A stretch of 47,180 nucleotides of DNA, from NCBI GenBank assembly GCA_024636935.1, contig JAGXGC010000009.1:1-47180 (forward strand). Direction: 5' to 3'. Positions 1 to 10,619 of the stretch are shown piece after piece (positions within the stretch are counted from its first letter, which is position 1; each line of letters opens with the position of its first letter). The position numbers were made by a program, and so were the translations under genes. Under the pieces are notes generated by a model. It saw only the letters and a program-made list of their open reading frames with translations, searched no databases and was not told the origin of the DNA. Source of the DNA: Sideroxydans sp. (GTDB lineage: Bacteria > Pseudomonadota > Gammaproteobacteria > Burkholderiales > Gallionellaceae).

Positions 1-140
1 GGTGATTCTGGCATCGTGAACACTCATTCTGGTGAATGGCTAAAAGTGTTCACGTTCGAGCAGAATCGGTGTTCACGTTCCTTCAGAATGACTGTTCACG
101 TTCGCCCAGAATGGGTGTTCACGTTGCTCCAGAATATGCA
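1..140. mobile_element. Terminal repeat array of an IS21-family-like element (one end only)
   Basis: Four tandem 23-bp units start at 46, 69, 92 and 115. Each follows the pattern GTGTTCACGTT-N4-CAGAAT-N2. A fifth, inverted copy lies at 5-23, and part of a sixth (ATTCTGG) is at 26-32. Multiple short repeats with this GTGAACA/CAGAAT core are typical of the transposase-binding ends of IS21-like elements in proteobacteria. That assignment is from memory of the family; no istA/istB is inside the window. The array ends exactly where the dsbC-like reading frame on the minus strand loses its expected sequence (about position 140), so this looks like the element's boundary. Confidence 0.7.
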
Positions 141-718
141 TCTAGCGGCAGAAGGAAAGTGTAAATTGTCACGTCAGTAACTTTGCTTAACTCCTGTTCG
201 ATCCGCTTACAGTAAGGGCACTCCGGGTCACTAAAGAGAGCCATCTTGCGGGAGCCATTGCCCTTAACCCTTACGAATGCATCGCCCAACGGCAGCTTTG
301 AGAAATCCGTCACCATCAGATCATCCTTGCGCAGTTCGGTCAGATTCTTGCGTGTGTTGAGCTCGACCAAATTACCGAACAGGCCAACTTGGCCGCTGGA
401 ATCCACGTAAAGGATATTGCTCTTATCGAAGATGACTTCGTACCAACCTCCGTAGGGCAGCTTGGAAATTGTTCCGACTATTACATTAGGTAAGGCGGCA
501 GTGACCGCCTTGCGGATAACGTCTACTTCGGCGGCAGACGCTTCTGCCGAGTTGCTCTTACGAGAATCAAATGACTTGCCTGCAGACGAATTTCCGAGCG
601 CCTTCGCCAGCATACCTCCGCCTTTTGCGCTCAGTCCGTCCGCGTTAACGGAGCCGGGATATAACGCCATGATTGAAATCATGGCGGCAACCACTTTAAG
701 TATTTTCTGACTGATCAT
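119..718 (-). pseudogene. DsbC-like thiol:disulfide interchange protein, C-terminus cut off by the IS end
   Basis: The 199-aa frame begins with a signal peptide (residues 1-26, ending SVNADG). It continues with a Ser/Ala-rich spacer, a DsbC N-terminal dimerisation-like region (about 65-140) and the start of a thioredoxin-fold domain with the redox motif CPYC in FSDPECPYCKRIE. Periplasmic DsbC isomerises wrong disulfides and is normally about 230-250 aa. Here the frame runs into the repeat array about 25 residues after CPYC and ends in six foreign residues (AYSGAT) and a stop. The distal helix and the cis-Pro loop are therefore missing, and activity is unlikely. The spacer after the signal peptide recalls DsbC variants on conjugative elements, so the ancestral gene may itself have been acquired. 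Possible symbol dsbC, not assigned because it is broken. Confidence 0.75.
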
Positions 719-808
719 TGGTACGATGCTCCCCCTTAACTGTGCTATATAACGAAGCTTCGAAAAACTTGGGGCGCACTATAGGCTCTGTATCTCATCA
801 TTCATATT

Positions 809-858
809 CGCCGAAAGGCGTAGGCTTTCTTACACACAACGCATACGTCCAGAGGACG
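809..858. other. Two small stem-loops in the dsbC-like/response-regulator intergenic region
   Basis: Positions 809-820 form CGCC-GAAA-GGCG, a 4-bp stem with a GNRA loop. Positions 846-858 form CGTCC-AGA-GGACG. They sit in the 239-bp divergent gap (719-957) and are followed by an imperfect repeat of the TAGGCT/CAGGCT motif (821 and 862). They could belong to the 5' leader of the response regulator. No known RNA family was recognised. Confidence 0.3.
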
Positions 859-957
859 CCGCAGGCTAAACCCAGAATGGAAAGCATTAGACTTTAGTCG
901 TACGACCAATGGCTGATTATTGTTGTAAATATTTTCACTAGCGCATATAACCATCCC

Positions 958-1575
958 ATGCACATACTCATAATTGACGATCACGAACTCTTCCGGCATG
1001 GCCTCAAGGCATCGCTGCAAGAATTTGACAAGGAAATCACTATTTCTGAGGCTGGTTCGATTGCAGGAGCAAGGGATGTCATCGAAAAAAATCCGATGGG
1101 TATCGACCTTGTCCTGCTAGATCAGGAGTTGCCCGATGGAAAAGGCATAGATTTACTGGAACTTGTCCGACACGGCCATCCGCTCATGCCCGTTGCCATG
1201 CTTTCTGGTGTTGAAGACTCTATGCTGATGAAGCAGTCTCTTGTGTTAGGCGCACAGGGTTATATTCCAAAAATCACCTGTACGAATGTCGTAATTGCGG
1301 CAATCCGATTCATGTTGTCAGGCGGCACTTACATTCCTCCCCATTTGCTGGCATCACTCAGCTTGCCCGTTGCCCCAACAATTGCTCCACCAGAGAATGC
1401 AAAGGACTTGACGGCACGAGAGCAGGAAGTATTTAAGCTGGTCAGAGAAGGTTTATCCAACAAAGAAATTTCTTACCAATTGAATATTTCAGAAGCTACT
1501 ACCAAAGCACATGTAAGCGCTATTCTTAAAGCCAAAGGGACTCATAGCCGCAAACTGCTCATCTCTTCAAAATAA
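958..1575 (+). CDS. NarL/LuxR-family response regulator
   Basis: 205 aa. An N-terminal receiver domain (about 1-120) has the acidic pocket DD at 7-8, the phosphoacceptor Asp55 in LLDQELPDG and the conserved Lys105. It is followed by a Pro/Ala linker (137-148) and a LuxR-type helix-turn-helix (about 149-200, LTAREQEVFKLVREGLSNKE). It is a DNA-binding two-component output protein. The start fits the domain boundary, but no clear Shine-Dalgarno precedes it. The end of the HTH (KAKGTHSRK) departs from the usual LGVxNRTQA pattern. It converges with a hybrid histidine kinase whose gene ends 26 bp away, and that kinase is the obvious candidate partner (inference). Target genes are unknown. Confidence 0.9.
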   Translation: MHILIIDDHELFRHGLKASLQEFDKEITISEAGSIAGARDVIEKNPMGIDLVLLDQELPDGKGIDLLELVRHGHPLMPVAMLSGVEDSMLMKQSLVLGAQGYIPKITCTNVVIAAIRFMLSGGTYIPPHLLASLSLPVAPTIAPPENAKDLTAREQEVFKLVREGLSNKEISYQLNISEATTKAHVSAILKAKGTHSRKLLISSK

Positions 1576-1618
1576 AACTGGCGATAACTCCCGAAAAGTT
1601 TCAAACACTGCCAGTTTT
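1574..1618. terminator. Convergent hairpin between response regulator and hybrid kinase
   Basis: AAAACTGGC (1574-1582) pairs with GCCAGTTTT (1610-1618), a 9-bp perfect stem with a 27-nt loop. A- and T-runs on the two sides suit a weak bidirectional terminator. The right arm overlaps the last codons of the kinase gene. Confidence 0.45.
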
Positions 1619-3964
1619 GAGCTGCTTGACGCACAATCCAAGAAATAATTTCAATTTGGCGGGCACTGCGGGTTTATGCAGCAGAAGTGCGTTGGCATCT
1701 GCCACCTCCTGACGTATTTCGGCTTGCGTTTCCCCAGTGACAATCAATGCGGGAATATCCTGTTTCAATAGTTGCCGTATGGCATGGATTGCCTGCACTC
1801 CGGTCGCCTCTCCCACCAACCTATAATCAGAAATAATCGCATTGGGAATCCAACCGCGTTCCACCTCAGCAACTGCTTCAGCAGCACTCGCGACATCTTT
1901 CACTTCGCATCCCCATTCCTGCACCAACATCACTGCTGCTCTGCGGGCGGCGAGATCATCCTCCAGCATCAATATTCTCACCCCCTCAAACTGTGCGTTC
2001 TGTGGTGCAAAACTGTCTTTGCCTTTATTAACCCCCACGCCCGTTGCCTCCGGCATGATGATACGAAAACGGCTGCCGTGGCCCGGCTTGGAAGCGACTT
2101 CGACAGCATGGTTCGGCAACAACTTCAGCAATCTTCCAATAATGGAAAGGCCGAGTCCTAGCCCCTTATTCCGGTCCCTCTCAGAATTGCCCAGCTGATA
2201 AAATTCGGTGAATATATTCTCCAGTTGATCGGGGGCAATGCCGATACCTGTATCCCATATTTCCACGAAAACCTTACCATGCCGTCGCCTGCATGCCAGC
2301 AGAATCTGCCCCCCTGTTTCCGTGTAGCGCACCGCGTTGCCTATCAGGTTATTCAAAATACATTCGAGCATAACGAGATCGGAACTGACCGCCGCACCTG
2401 ACAGTCGTGCCCGCATTGTTATGCCTTTTTTATCGGCTATCAGAGCGAAATCTCTCATCAGGTTGGCAATCATCACATCGAGGCAGATCGGTTCTAGATT
2501 GAATTCGACAACCCCTGCATCCAGTTTGGAAATATCTAGCAGAGAATCCATCAGCCGGTTCATCGAACTATGCGACTCACGCAAAGCCTCGACCACTTCT
2601 TTATCTTCAGGCTGCTTGAGGCGGTGATTCAGCACCTCGATATAGAGCGACATGGCCTGCATAGGTTGCCTTAGATCATGGCTGGCTGAGGCGAGAAAAC
2701 GGGTTTTATCGGCATTAGCTTTTTCTGCATGGTCTTTTTCCCGCTGGGCATCACGCAATAGTTGGCGATTGCGGGCAAACGGCAACAGGAACATCAGGCT
2801 GGCAGAAATAATACCGTGCATCGCGAACACCACAGCGATTGAATTGTTTGGTTCCAACCACCCCAACACAACTGACTGAAACACGAAAAGTGTAATTGCC
2901 AGCACGACGTAAGCCGCGCGCAAAATTCGCCGTCCGGGCGCTGCATCTTGTCTTGCGCTAAAAGCTAACACCAGCAACAGGGGGCACATCAGCAGTGTCA
3001 GCACCCCATTGATGTGCATGGCGAGCGCTCCCTGGCCCGCTATCAGTAACATCAACGTGGCCAAAATCAAGGCTATCATTGCATCGAGGGCTCGCATGGC
3101 CAGCCGGTGCGGCGCAAACAATGCGAACACGGCACGATGAAACAGCAAGGTGGTCAACAAACTGAGGCACACCAGTATGCTGTGCAATTTATCCATGCTC
3201 TCAGGCGAGAGCGATGGAAGAATCAACTCAAGGCGCCCTGTGGACGCGACCCACAGCAAAATAATAAAGCTCTGATACAAAACATACCAAGCCAGCAACT
3301 TTTGGCGGGTTGAAACGTAGGTGCTGATACCCCAAAACAGGAGCAAAAACATAAACCCCATGAACAGGGTCTGGAAAAAGATAAAGCTGTAATCCCTATT
3401 GCGGGCTTGCTCAGGTTCGAAAGCCTTCAGAAACATAGTCGAAGTGCTGATGGTCTTGAGACGCAGGTAATAAACTGATTCTGGAGCGGCCGGTCTGACG
3501 ATAAAGTTCAATGCCACCTTGCCGCGAGACACCGTGTGGTCGCCAGCTATCTGAATTTTCCAACCGCCGGGACTGGTGGGATCGGACTCGTAAAGCGTGA
3601 CCTCGTCGAGAAAGATCGGAAGAATGCGCAGCACCACCTCATCGCCATCGTCGCGCGGCTTTACCCGAATGCGCAGCCAGAACGCCGAGTCTGAAAATCC
3701 TTTGGCGAGAATGGGACCATAGGGCTTAAAGTCGGCATGCACGACATCTGCAATCGACAACATACCGGCACGGTCTTCGAGTACGCCGCGCGAGACGATG
3801 AGATCATCCCCCCAGACGGTAGCGGAAAAAGCGGCCCCTGTCAGGCAGAGCAGAAAAAACAAAAACGTCCGCGCCAGGACAGGTCGAAAATCTCGACCTA
3901 TAGACGCGAGTTGAGCACGTAAGCGGGGTGGACGTTGGATTCTAATCAGGCACTTTGGGGTCAT
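1601..3964 (-). CDS. Hybrid sensor histidine kinase (7TMR-DISM type) with C-terminal receiver
   Basis: 787 aa. Order: signal/TM segment (about 31-52); a periplasmic 7TMR-DISMED2-like domain (about 55-185); seven predicted TM helices (about 192-397); a short coiled coil (400-422); a HisKA domain with phosphorylatable His429 in ASASHDLRQPM; a HATPase domain with the N-box near 538-543, DTGIG at 571-575 and GLGLGL at 601-606; and a receiver domain with EDD (668-670), phosphoacceptor Asp713 and a late Lys in LLLHKP. It should sense an extracytoplasmic or membrane signal and pass phosphate to its own receiver and perhaps to the convergent LuxR-type regulator. DLRQP at the H-box is typical of the PAS/REC hybrid group. 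The start lacks a clear ribosome-binding site, so the N-terminus may be shorter. Confidence 0.88.
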   Translation of the reverse strand: MTPKCLIRIQRPPRLRAQLASIGRDFRPVLARTFLFFLLCLTGAAFSATVWGDDLIVSRGVLEDRAGMLSIADVVHADFKPYGPILAKGFSDSAFWLRIRVKPRDDGDEVVLRILPIFLDEVTLYESDPTSPGGWKIQIAGDHTVSRGKVALNFIVRPAAPESVYYLRLKTISTSTMFLKAFEPEQARNRDYSFIFFQTLFMGFMFLLLFWGISTYVSTRQKLLAWYVLYQSFIILLWVASTGRLELILPSLSPESMDKLHSILVCLSLLTTLLFHRAVFALFAPHRLAMRALDAMIALILATLMLLIAGQGALAMHINGVLTLLMCPLLLVLAFSARQDAAPGRRILRAAYVVLAITLFVFQSVVLGWLEPNNSIAVVFAMHGIISASLMFLLPFARNRQLLRDAQREKDHAEKANADKTRFLASASHDLRQPMQAMSLYIEVLNHRLKQPEDKEVVEALRESHSSMNRLMDSLLDISKLDAGVVEFNLEPICLDVMIANLMRDFALIADKKGITMRARLSGAAVSSDLVMLECILNNLIGNAVRYTETGGQILLACRRRHGKVFVEIWDTGIGIAPDQLENIFTEFYQLGNSERDRNKGLGLGLSIIGRLLKLLPNHAVEVASKPGHGSRFRIIMPEATGVGVNKGKDSFAPQNAQFEGVRILMLEDDLAARRAAVMLVQEWGCEVKDVASAAEAVAEVERGWIPNAIISDYRLVGEATGVQAIHAIRQLLKQDIPALIVTGETQAEIRQEVADANALLLHKPAVPAKLKLFLGLCVKQLKTGSV

Positions 3965-4315
3965 GAATTTGTAGACGCGGCGGGCAAATCCGCCCTCTTT
4001 TTTATGGCATATTGCTGTGTCTTAGGTTTACAGTATAGCGAAAGTATTAGCATGAAAAATAAAATCATTTATGCTCATCAAACCTCTGCAGAAACGAGCT
4101 TTTCTGGGATTCTGTATATTTCGTGAATCGCCGCTTGGAGGGCGAGAGCACGCAGTCGCGTTGCTGGATAGCTGCCCTTCGTTGTAATTCTTGAGCCGAT
4201 GGCCTCTGTGCATCCAATAGCGGCCGTAGGTTCTTCTTTATGCCACCGACCGCTCAGGCCGATACGCGGCCATCAAAGCCTATTCCTGTGCTCTACAAAT
4301 TTCCTGAATAAATAA
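3965..4315. other. Gene-free stretch upstream of the hybrid kinase
   Basis: 351 bp between two minus-strand genes. Only short frames without recognisable content occur (for example 4028-4213). The part next to the kinase (4010-4080) is A+T-richer and probably carries its promoter, but no confident -10/-35 pair was found. No RNA gene or repeat was recognised. Confidence 0.4.
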
Positions 4316-4984
4316 TCAATACGCCGATAACCCCAGCCCATAGAACGGCGGACGGCGCCGATTCAGCCACTCCAACATGATGAGTTCATCATCAGTATGA
4401 TTGGCGACCTTGGTATTCGCCATGGATGGCATGCCCGTGTCATCGTAGATGTAGATGGGATGATCGTGGTGTTTGGTGACGATGCGCTCCACCCGCCCCG
4501 GTTCAGCGGTCGGTTCCACGAGAGCCGTGCCGTAGCAGAGGCAGAAATAGACTTTCTTCGGTTCGGCTTCTATGTAACAGGCGGTGCCGCGAATACCGAG
4601 TACGGCTGTGGGAACTGCCAGCCGTTTCTCGCCATGTTCGAACACTGAGAGTATCCGGCCACTGACGACGCGAAAGAACTCCTTGCTTGCGTCCTTGCCG
4701 AACTGCACCACGCTGTTGCTGCGTTGCAGGAAGGCGTTGCGGTCGATGACGTAGATCGCTTCACCGTCTGCTCCGGTGGTGACTTTGTCGCCCGGCAGCA
4801 CAGGCTGACCCTCGCGCGCCGGGATGCCGTTGATGCGGACATCACCCTTGATCTCGTGCAAGCCCTGCACGGAAGGATAGTTCCCTGCGGCAAGCGCATC
4901 GCGTATCAGACCGGGTATGCCCGCGCCAGTCAGCAATCCAAGAGCGGTCAGTTGTTTCAGCAGACGGCGGCGCGATTCGTTCAT
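4316..4984 (-). CDS. FecR-domain protein with twin-arginine signal
   Basis: 222 aa from the ATG at 4984, chosen because GGGAG lies 8 nt upstream (4993-4997); a TTG-started frame up to 5050 is less likely. The N-terminus SRRRLLKQLTALGLLTGAG is a Tat-type signal, so the protein is probably exported folded. The body is a FecR domain: GDVRINGIPA, PGDKVTTGADG, then a region with four Cys (TACYIEAE and YFCLCYG). Classical FecR is an anti-sigma factor with an N-terminal cytoplasmic part. Here there is no such part and no ECF sigma gene nearby, so a structural or ligand-binding role in the periplasm is more likely. It lies 106 bp downstream of a REC-PAS-GGDEF gene on the same strand. Confidence 0.8.
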   Translation of the reverse strand: MNESRRRLLKQLTALGLLTGAGIPGLIRDALAAGNYPSVQGLHEIKGDVRINGIPAREGQPVLPGDKVTTGADGEAIYVIDRNAFLQRSNSVVQFGKDASKEFFRVVSGRILSVFEHGEKRLAVPTAVLGIRGTACYIEAEPKKVYFCLCYGTALVEPTAEPGRVERIVTKHHDHPIYIYDDTGMPSMANTKVANHTDDELIMLEWLNRRRPPFYGLGLSAY

Positions 4985-5090
4985 CACTGTCACTCCCATA
5001 AGAACGTCATTCAGCACGATGGTAGCAGAGCCCGCAGTCCAAATCCGCAAGACAGCGCGGACGAACCCTACGAGCTCAGAAACTCTCTCC

Positions 5091-6323
5091 TTAGCCAGCC
5101 ATCACCAGACGATTCTTTCCGCCACGTTTCGCTTCATACATCGCGTTGTCTGCGGCATTCAACAGTGACTCTTCATTTTGTCCATGCTGAGGATAGATGG
5201 CAGCACCGATGCTCGCACCTACCCGACAGGTATTCCCGTCGCACTGCATAGGTGAGCCAAGCTCGGACAAGATGTCTTTCGCCACACTCTCAATCTCATC
5301 TTTGGTTTTCGCCCGAGAGAGGATCACCACAAACTCATCGCCGCCCAAGCGCGCAACGAATCCGCTTTCTGCGATCACTTTGCTCAATCTTTCTGCAATA
5401 TGGATCAGCACCTGATCCCCTGTGTCATGACCGAATTGGTCGTTGATGGGTTTGAATCCATCGATATCGATGAACATTATGGAAAATGGTTTTTTAGCAC
5501 TGATTTTTGCTGAAAAATAATTGTTGAAGCTGGCTCGATTAGGCAAACCGGTCAGTACGTCGTGCAGCGCCATGTGTTCGATGCGCTGCCGGTCCGCTTC
5601 TTCCTGAGATATATCTCGCACCAATCCGATGAATTGCATGCCCTTGGGACTGTCCACTTGGGTTACCGCCAGATGCATGGGAAAGACTTCGCCATTCTTT
5701 CGCAGCCCCTGCACTTTGCGACCGATCCCGATAACCTTCGGCTCACGCATAGCCAAGTAATTCCTCAAATAGCCATCGTGTCCGGACTGGTACGGCTCGG
5801 GCATCAACATCTTGACGTTATTTCCGATCACCTCGGCTGGCGAATAACCGAATATCCGCTCTGCTGCCAGATTGAAACGCTGCACATTGCCGCGCCAATC
5901 GATGGTGAGGATTCCTTCATGTACATTATCCAGAACACCGAAAAAACTATTCTGCATATCCACGATGCGCTGCTTTGCTTGCATGCGGGCAATCAACACC
6001 TGGAAGTCCACTGGTTTGGTTAGATAGTCATCTGCTCCCGCTTGAAGACCTTTGACCAAATCTTCATTCGCGGAGAGGCTGGTCAGAATGGTGATCGGAA
6101 TCCATTTTTTAGTAGGCAGGGCCTTCATCCTGCGCGTTGCCTCAATGCCATCCATTTTCGGCATGATCACATCCATCAGCACCAGATCCGGAGGCGCAGC
6201 AACATATTGCTCGATAGCCTCCAACCCATCGCCCACATGGGTGATGCGATGCCCGTTCTCTTCAAGCACCTTGATGATGGGCTTGGCAATCATTGCTGAA
6301 TCTTCAGCAAAAAGTATATGCAT
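5091..6323 (-). CDS. Response-regulator diguanylate cyclase (REC-PAS-GGDEF)
   Basis: 410 aa, soluble. The receiver domain (1-118) has phosphoacceptor Asp51 (LMDVIMPKMDG) and Lys103 in LTKP. A PAS domain (about 123-240) has the features GYSPAEVIG and MPEPY of FixL/PAS_9-like sensors. The GGDEF domain (about 248-408) has an intact active motif RLGGDEF at 325-331. It is expected to make c-di-GMP when phosphorylated. The allosteric I-site (RxxD five residues before the motif) is absent (AESG), so product inhibition through that site is not expected. A broken HD-GYP gene ends 10 bp upstream on the same strand; the two probably once formed a response-regulator synthase/hydrolase pair. The cognate kinase is not evident nearby. 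Confidence 0.9.
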   Translation of the reverse strand: MHILFAEDSAMIAKPIIKVLEENGHRITHVGDGLEAIEQYVAAPPDLVLMDVIMPKMDGIEATRRMKALPTKKWIPITILTSLSANEDLVKGLQAGADDYLTKPVDFQVLIARMQAKQRIVDMQNSFFGVLDNVHEGILTIDWRGNVQRFNLAAERIFGYSPAEVIGNNVKMLMPEPYQSGHDGYLRNYLAMREPKVIGIGRKVQGLRKNGEVFPMHLAVTQVDSPKGMQFIGLVRDISQEEADRQRIEHMALHDVLTGLPNRASFNNYFSAKISAKKPFSIMFIDIDGFKPINDQFGHDTGDQVLIHIAERLSKVIAESGFVARLGGDEFVVILSRAKTKDEIESVAKDILSELGSPMQCDGNTCRVGASIGAAIYPQHGQNEESLLNAADNAMYEAKRGGKNRLVMAG

Positions 6324-6333
6324 GATACGAACC

Positions 6334-6630
6334 TTATTGTTCTGGACTTACGTCTGGTTGATCTGGGAATTTAGCGCGTATCGCCAACATCTCCGGCAAG
6401 GATTGGTGGAACAAATATGCCAGACTTGGATCGAAATGCGTACTGGCATTTTGCAGAATGTAATCTGCGGCCTCCTTGACATCCCAAGCTTTCTTATAAG
6501 GACGGACCGTGATCAATGCATCGAACACATCCGCTATCGCCGAGATGCGTCCTTCCACCAAGACAGCAGAAGTCATCAGGATTGAAAACATCTTCCGCCG
6601 GATTTTCGTTTGCATCAGTTCTGGATCCAT
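6334..6630 (-). pseudogene. Remnant of an HD-GYP c-di-GMP phosphodiesterase (C-terminal part)
   Basis: 98 aa. Residues about 27-72 match the end of HD-GYP domains: EGRISAIADVFDAL, then VRPYKKAW and THFDPSLA. The N-terminal part, which should contain the HD metal ligands and the GYP loop, is missing. It is replaced by an unrelated stretch (MDPELMQTKIRRKMF...), and nothing HD-like could be seen in any frame upstream to 6900. The fragment cannot be catalytic. It lies 10 bp before the REC-PAS-GGDEF gene, so the ancestral operon probably encoded opposing c-di-GMP enzymes and lost the hydrolase by deletion. Whether the leftover is translated is unknown. Confidence 0.75.
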
Positions 6631-6863
6631 ACTGAACCTTTGTTATTTATTTAGAGCATTCATACTGTTGCAAGAATAGTACCTTAGCCGAGCAGTAGAC
6701 GGATTGAATATTGTTCTGGACCAATCGACGCAGATCCCATAGACATTTCGAGTCCAGCATCATTGACTGCAAAGGCCGAAAAAGGCCGTCAACGGCGTAT
6801 TCAGAATACTCGAGATATTCAAACTTTCTGGCGTGGGCTCATCGTTTCCGCTTTCTATTCATT

Positions 6864-6900
6864 TAAAAAAAACGGGCATCAAAAGATGCCCGTTTTTTTT
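6864..6900 (-). terminator. Rho-independent terminator of htpG
   Basis: CGGGCATC-AAAA-GATGCCCG (6873-6892) is a perfect 8-bp stem flanked by A7/T8 runs. It lies about 20 bp after the htpG stop and can act in both directions. Confidence 0.9.
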
Positions 6901-6919
6901 ATACATAACTTCCTACTGC

Positions 6920-8821
<1,902 letters not shown>

Positions 8822-8888
8822 AACTTCTCCATTGAATGGTTGTACAAAAATAGGACTTCACGGCACGTGGGGGCGTGCCAGGGAAATT

Positions 8889-10613
8889 TCAAGAGCTTTG
8901 ATGTTTGGGCGGGAGTGATTCCAGAATGCGCACTTGGTTGCGCCCTCCCTTTTTTGCTTGATACATGGCATTGTCGGCCATTCGCAACAAGTCCTCGCTG
9001 GAAGAGCAGTGCTGATCGAACAAGACCACACCTACACTGGCTGTGCAGCGATGTTCGACCACCTGCGGCGAACCACCCTCCTCACGCTCGATCTTCAGCT
9101 TGTAAGGTTTACCCAACGAATGTCGTATCTTCTCGGCGATCTCTGAGGCTCTGCGGGCGGATACATCACGCTCTTTACTGAGCTCATGCAGCATCACCAC
9201 GAACTCGTCACCACCAAAACGCGATACGGTATCCATCTCGCGCACACAAGCCGTGATGCGATGCGCCACTTCGATCAGCAGCAGGTCACCCACATCGTGT
9301 CCATGTTCGTCGTTGAGCGGTTTGAAATTATCAAGATCGATGAACATCAGCGCAGAGAACCGTTGACTGCGTTTGCAGGCCGCAATGGTCAACCCGAAGC
9401 GATCGAGCAACAGGCGGCGGTTGGGCAATTGTGTCAGCGGGTCATAGAAGGCCAGATTGCGTATCTTTTCCTCGGCCTGCTTACGTTCGCTGATGTCACG
9501 GGAAACTCCCAAAAGGATGAGTTGACCCGCAGCGTCACGAGAGAACCGGGTCGACAACTCGACCCAGACCGTGCTGCCATCGCGCCGGTACTGTTCGAGT
9601 TCATCCGTATATATCTGATTGTCTGATTTGTTTTCAAGGTAGGTTTGCATGCGCTCATTGAGGCGAGTCTGCGCGATAGAAAATGATTCCGGGGTCAATA
9701 TCTGTTGCAAAGATTGCGCCATTTCCTCTTCCACCGTATAGCCACTCAGCTTCTGCACCGACGGACTGAAATACTCCCATTTCATCGCCTCCAGATTCAG
9801 GACCCAGATCACATCGGAGATGTTGTCGGCCAGAAAACGGTATTTCTCCTCGCTCCGGCTGATCAACTTTTTTTGATCTTCTATCGCATCAAGCATGCGG
9901 TCGAAATACCGCGCCAAGGTGCCGATCTCGTCACGACGTCCAACATCGGCACGACGCTTGCCCCAGCCCTGTTCCACTGCAGTAACCACCGACATCAGGT
10001 GTTGCAAGCCTTTGGTCAGGCGTCGCGCCAGCAGCATAGCCACCAGCGACACCAAGATCACTGCGATGAAGCCAAATCCTATCCAAGTTCGCGTCAATGC
10101 CGCTAGATTCTCGTTCATCTCTTCGCGTGTCATCTCAACGCGTATCCAACCCAGATGCCGCCCCTCCAGCAAAACCGGATGGGCTACCACTACCAGATTC
10201 CGCTGATCCAGCAACACTATCTGATCACGCTTCTCCGAAGCCAACATACTCAGGCTCAGTGGGTCTGAAAGAAAGAAACCGATCTCACTGGGATTGGTCG
10301 ATGCCAATACCTCGCCTGTCGGACTGACGAAGAATGCACGCCGTAGGTCGGTGGTACGGGTAAAACCCTGCACCACCTCTTGCAGTCCGACTAGATCATT
10401 TGCCAGCGCCCAAGAGGTACTGCTGATAGACAAGGCATGCGCCAACGAGGCCGCCCGATCTGTGGAAAAGGTGAGCTGCGCGGTGCGTTGTTGATCCAGT
10501 ACAACCACCCCGAACACCGCCATCAGCACCAGCGAAGCCAGCGCGAATCCCAGCACCAATTGCCTGCGGATAGAGCCACGCCAGAGCGCGCTGATGGGAT
10601 TATTCTTTTTCAT
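8889..10613 (-). CDS. Membrane-bound PAS-GGDEF diguanylate cyclase with HAMP
   Basis: 574 aa. TM1 (about 18-39) and TM2 (about 177-197) enclose a periplasmic sensor of roughly 138 residues (40-177). A HAMP domain (about 198-250), a PAS domain (about 255-378, ending in the PAC motif GVSRDISERKQ) and a GGDEF domain (about 382-560) follow. The motif RFGGDEF is at 465-471, and the inhibitory I-site R458-E-M-D461 is intact, so product feedback is expected. The gene starts 6 nt after the stop of a PhnD-like binding-protein gene, and the two must be co-transcribed. That pairing suggests that a periplasmic lipoprotein presents a ligand to this receptor to set c-di-GMP (inference). An insertion near 515-530 (REEGGSPQVVEH) lengthens the GGDEF domain slightly. 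Confidence 0.92.
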   Translation of the reverse strand: MKKNNPISALWRGSIRRQLVLGFALASLVLMAVFGVVVLDQQRTAQLTFSTDRAASLAHALSISSTSWALANDLVGLQEVVQGFTRTTDLRRAFFVSPTGEVLASTNPSEIGFFLSDPLSLSMLASEKRDQIVLLDQRNLVVVAHPVLLEGRHLGWIRVEMTREEMNENLAALTRTWIGFGFIAVILVSLVAMLLARRLTKGLQHLMSVVTAVEQGWGKRRADVGRRDEIGTLARYFDRMLDAIEDQKKLISRSEEKYRFLADNISDVIWVLNLEAMKWEYFSPSVQKLSGYTVEEEMAQSLQQILTPESFSIAQTRLNERMQTYLENKSDNQIYTDELEQYRRDGSTVWVELSTRFSRDAAGQLILLGVSRDISERKQAEEKIRNLAFYDPLTQLPNRRLLLDRFGLTIAACKRSQRFSALMFIDLDNFKPLNDEHGHDVGDLLLIEVAHRITACVREMDTVSRFGGDEFVVMLHELSKERDVSARRASEIAEKIRHSLGKPYKLKIEREEGGSPQVVEHRCTASVGVVLFDQHCSSSEDLLRMADNAMYQAKKGGRNQVRILESLPPKHQSS

Positions 10614-10619
10614 CGTTGC

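Noticed and set aside
46..137. Regular 23-bp repeats considered as a CRISPR array
   Set aside because: The units abut with no unique spacers of about 30 bp and are degenerate; the IS-end interpretation fits better.
28..140. Possibility that the dsbC-like frame is simply a short complete protein
   Set aside because: The break falls shortly after CPYC, before the cis-Pro loop, and coincides with the repeat array, so truncation is the better reading.
840..890. GGCTAAACCC in the leader of the response regulator considered as a second c-di-GMP riboswitch
   Set aside because: The GGCAAAC and GCAAAG parts of GEMM-I and its P1 stem are absent on both strands.
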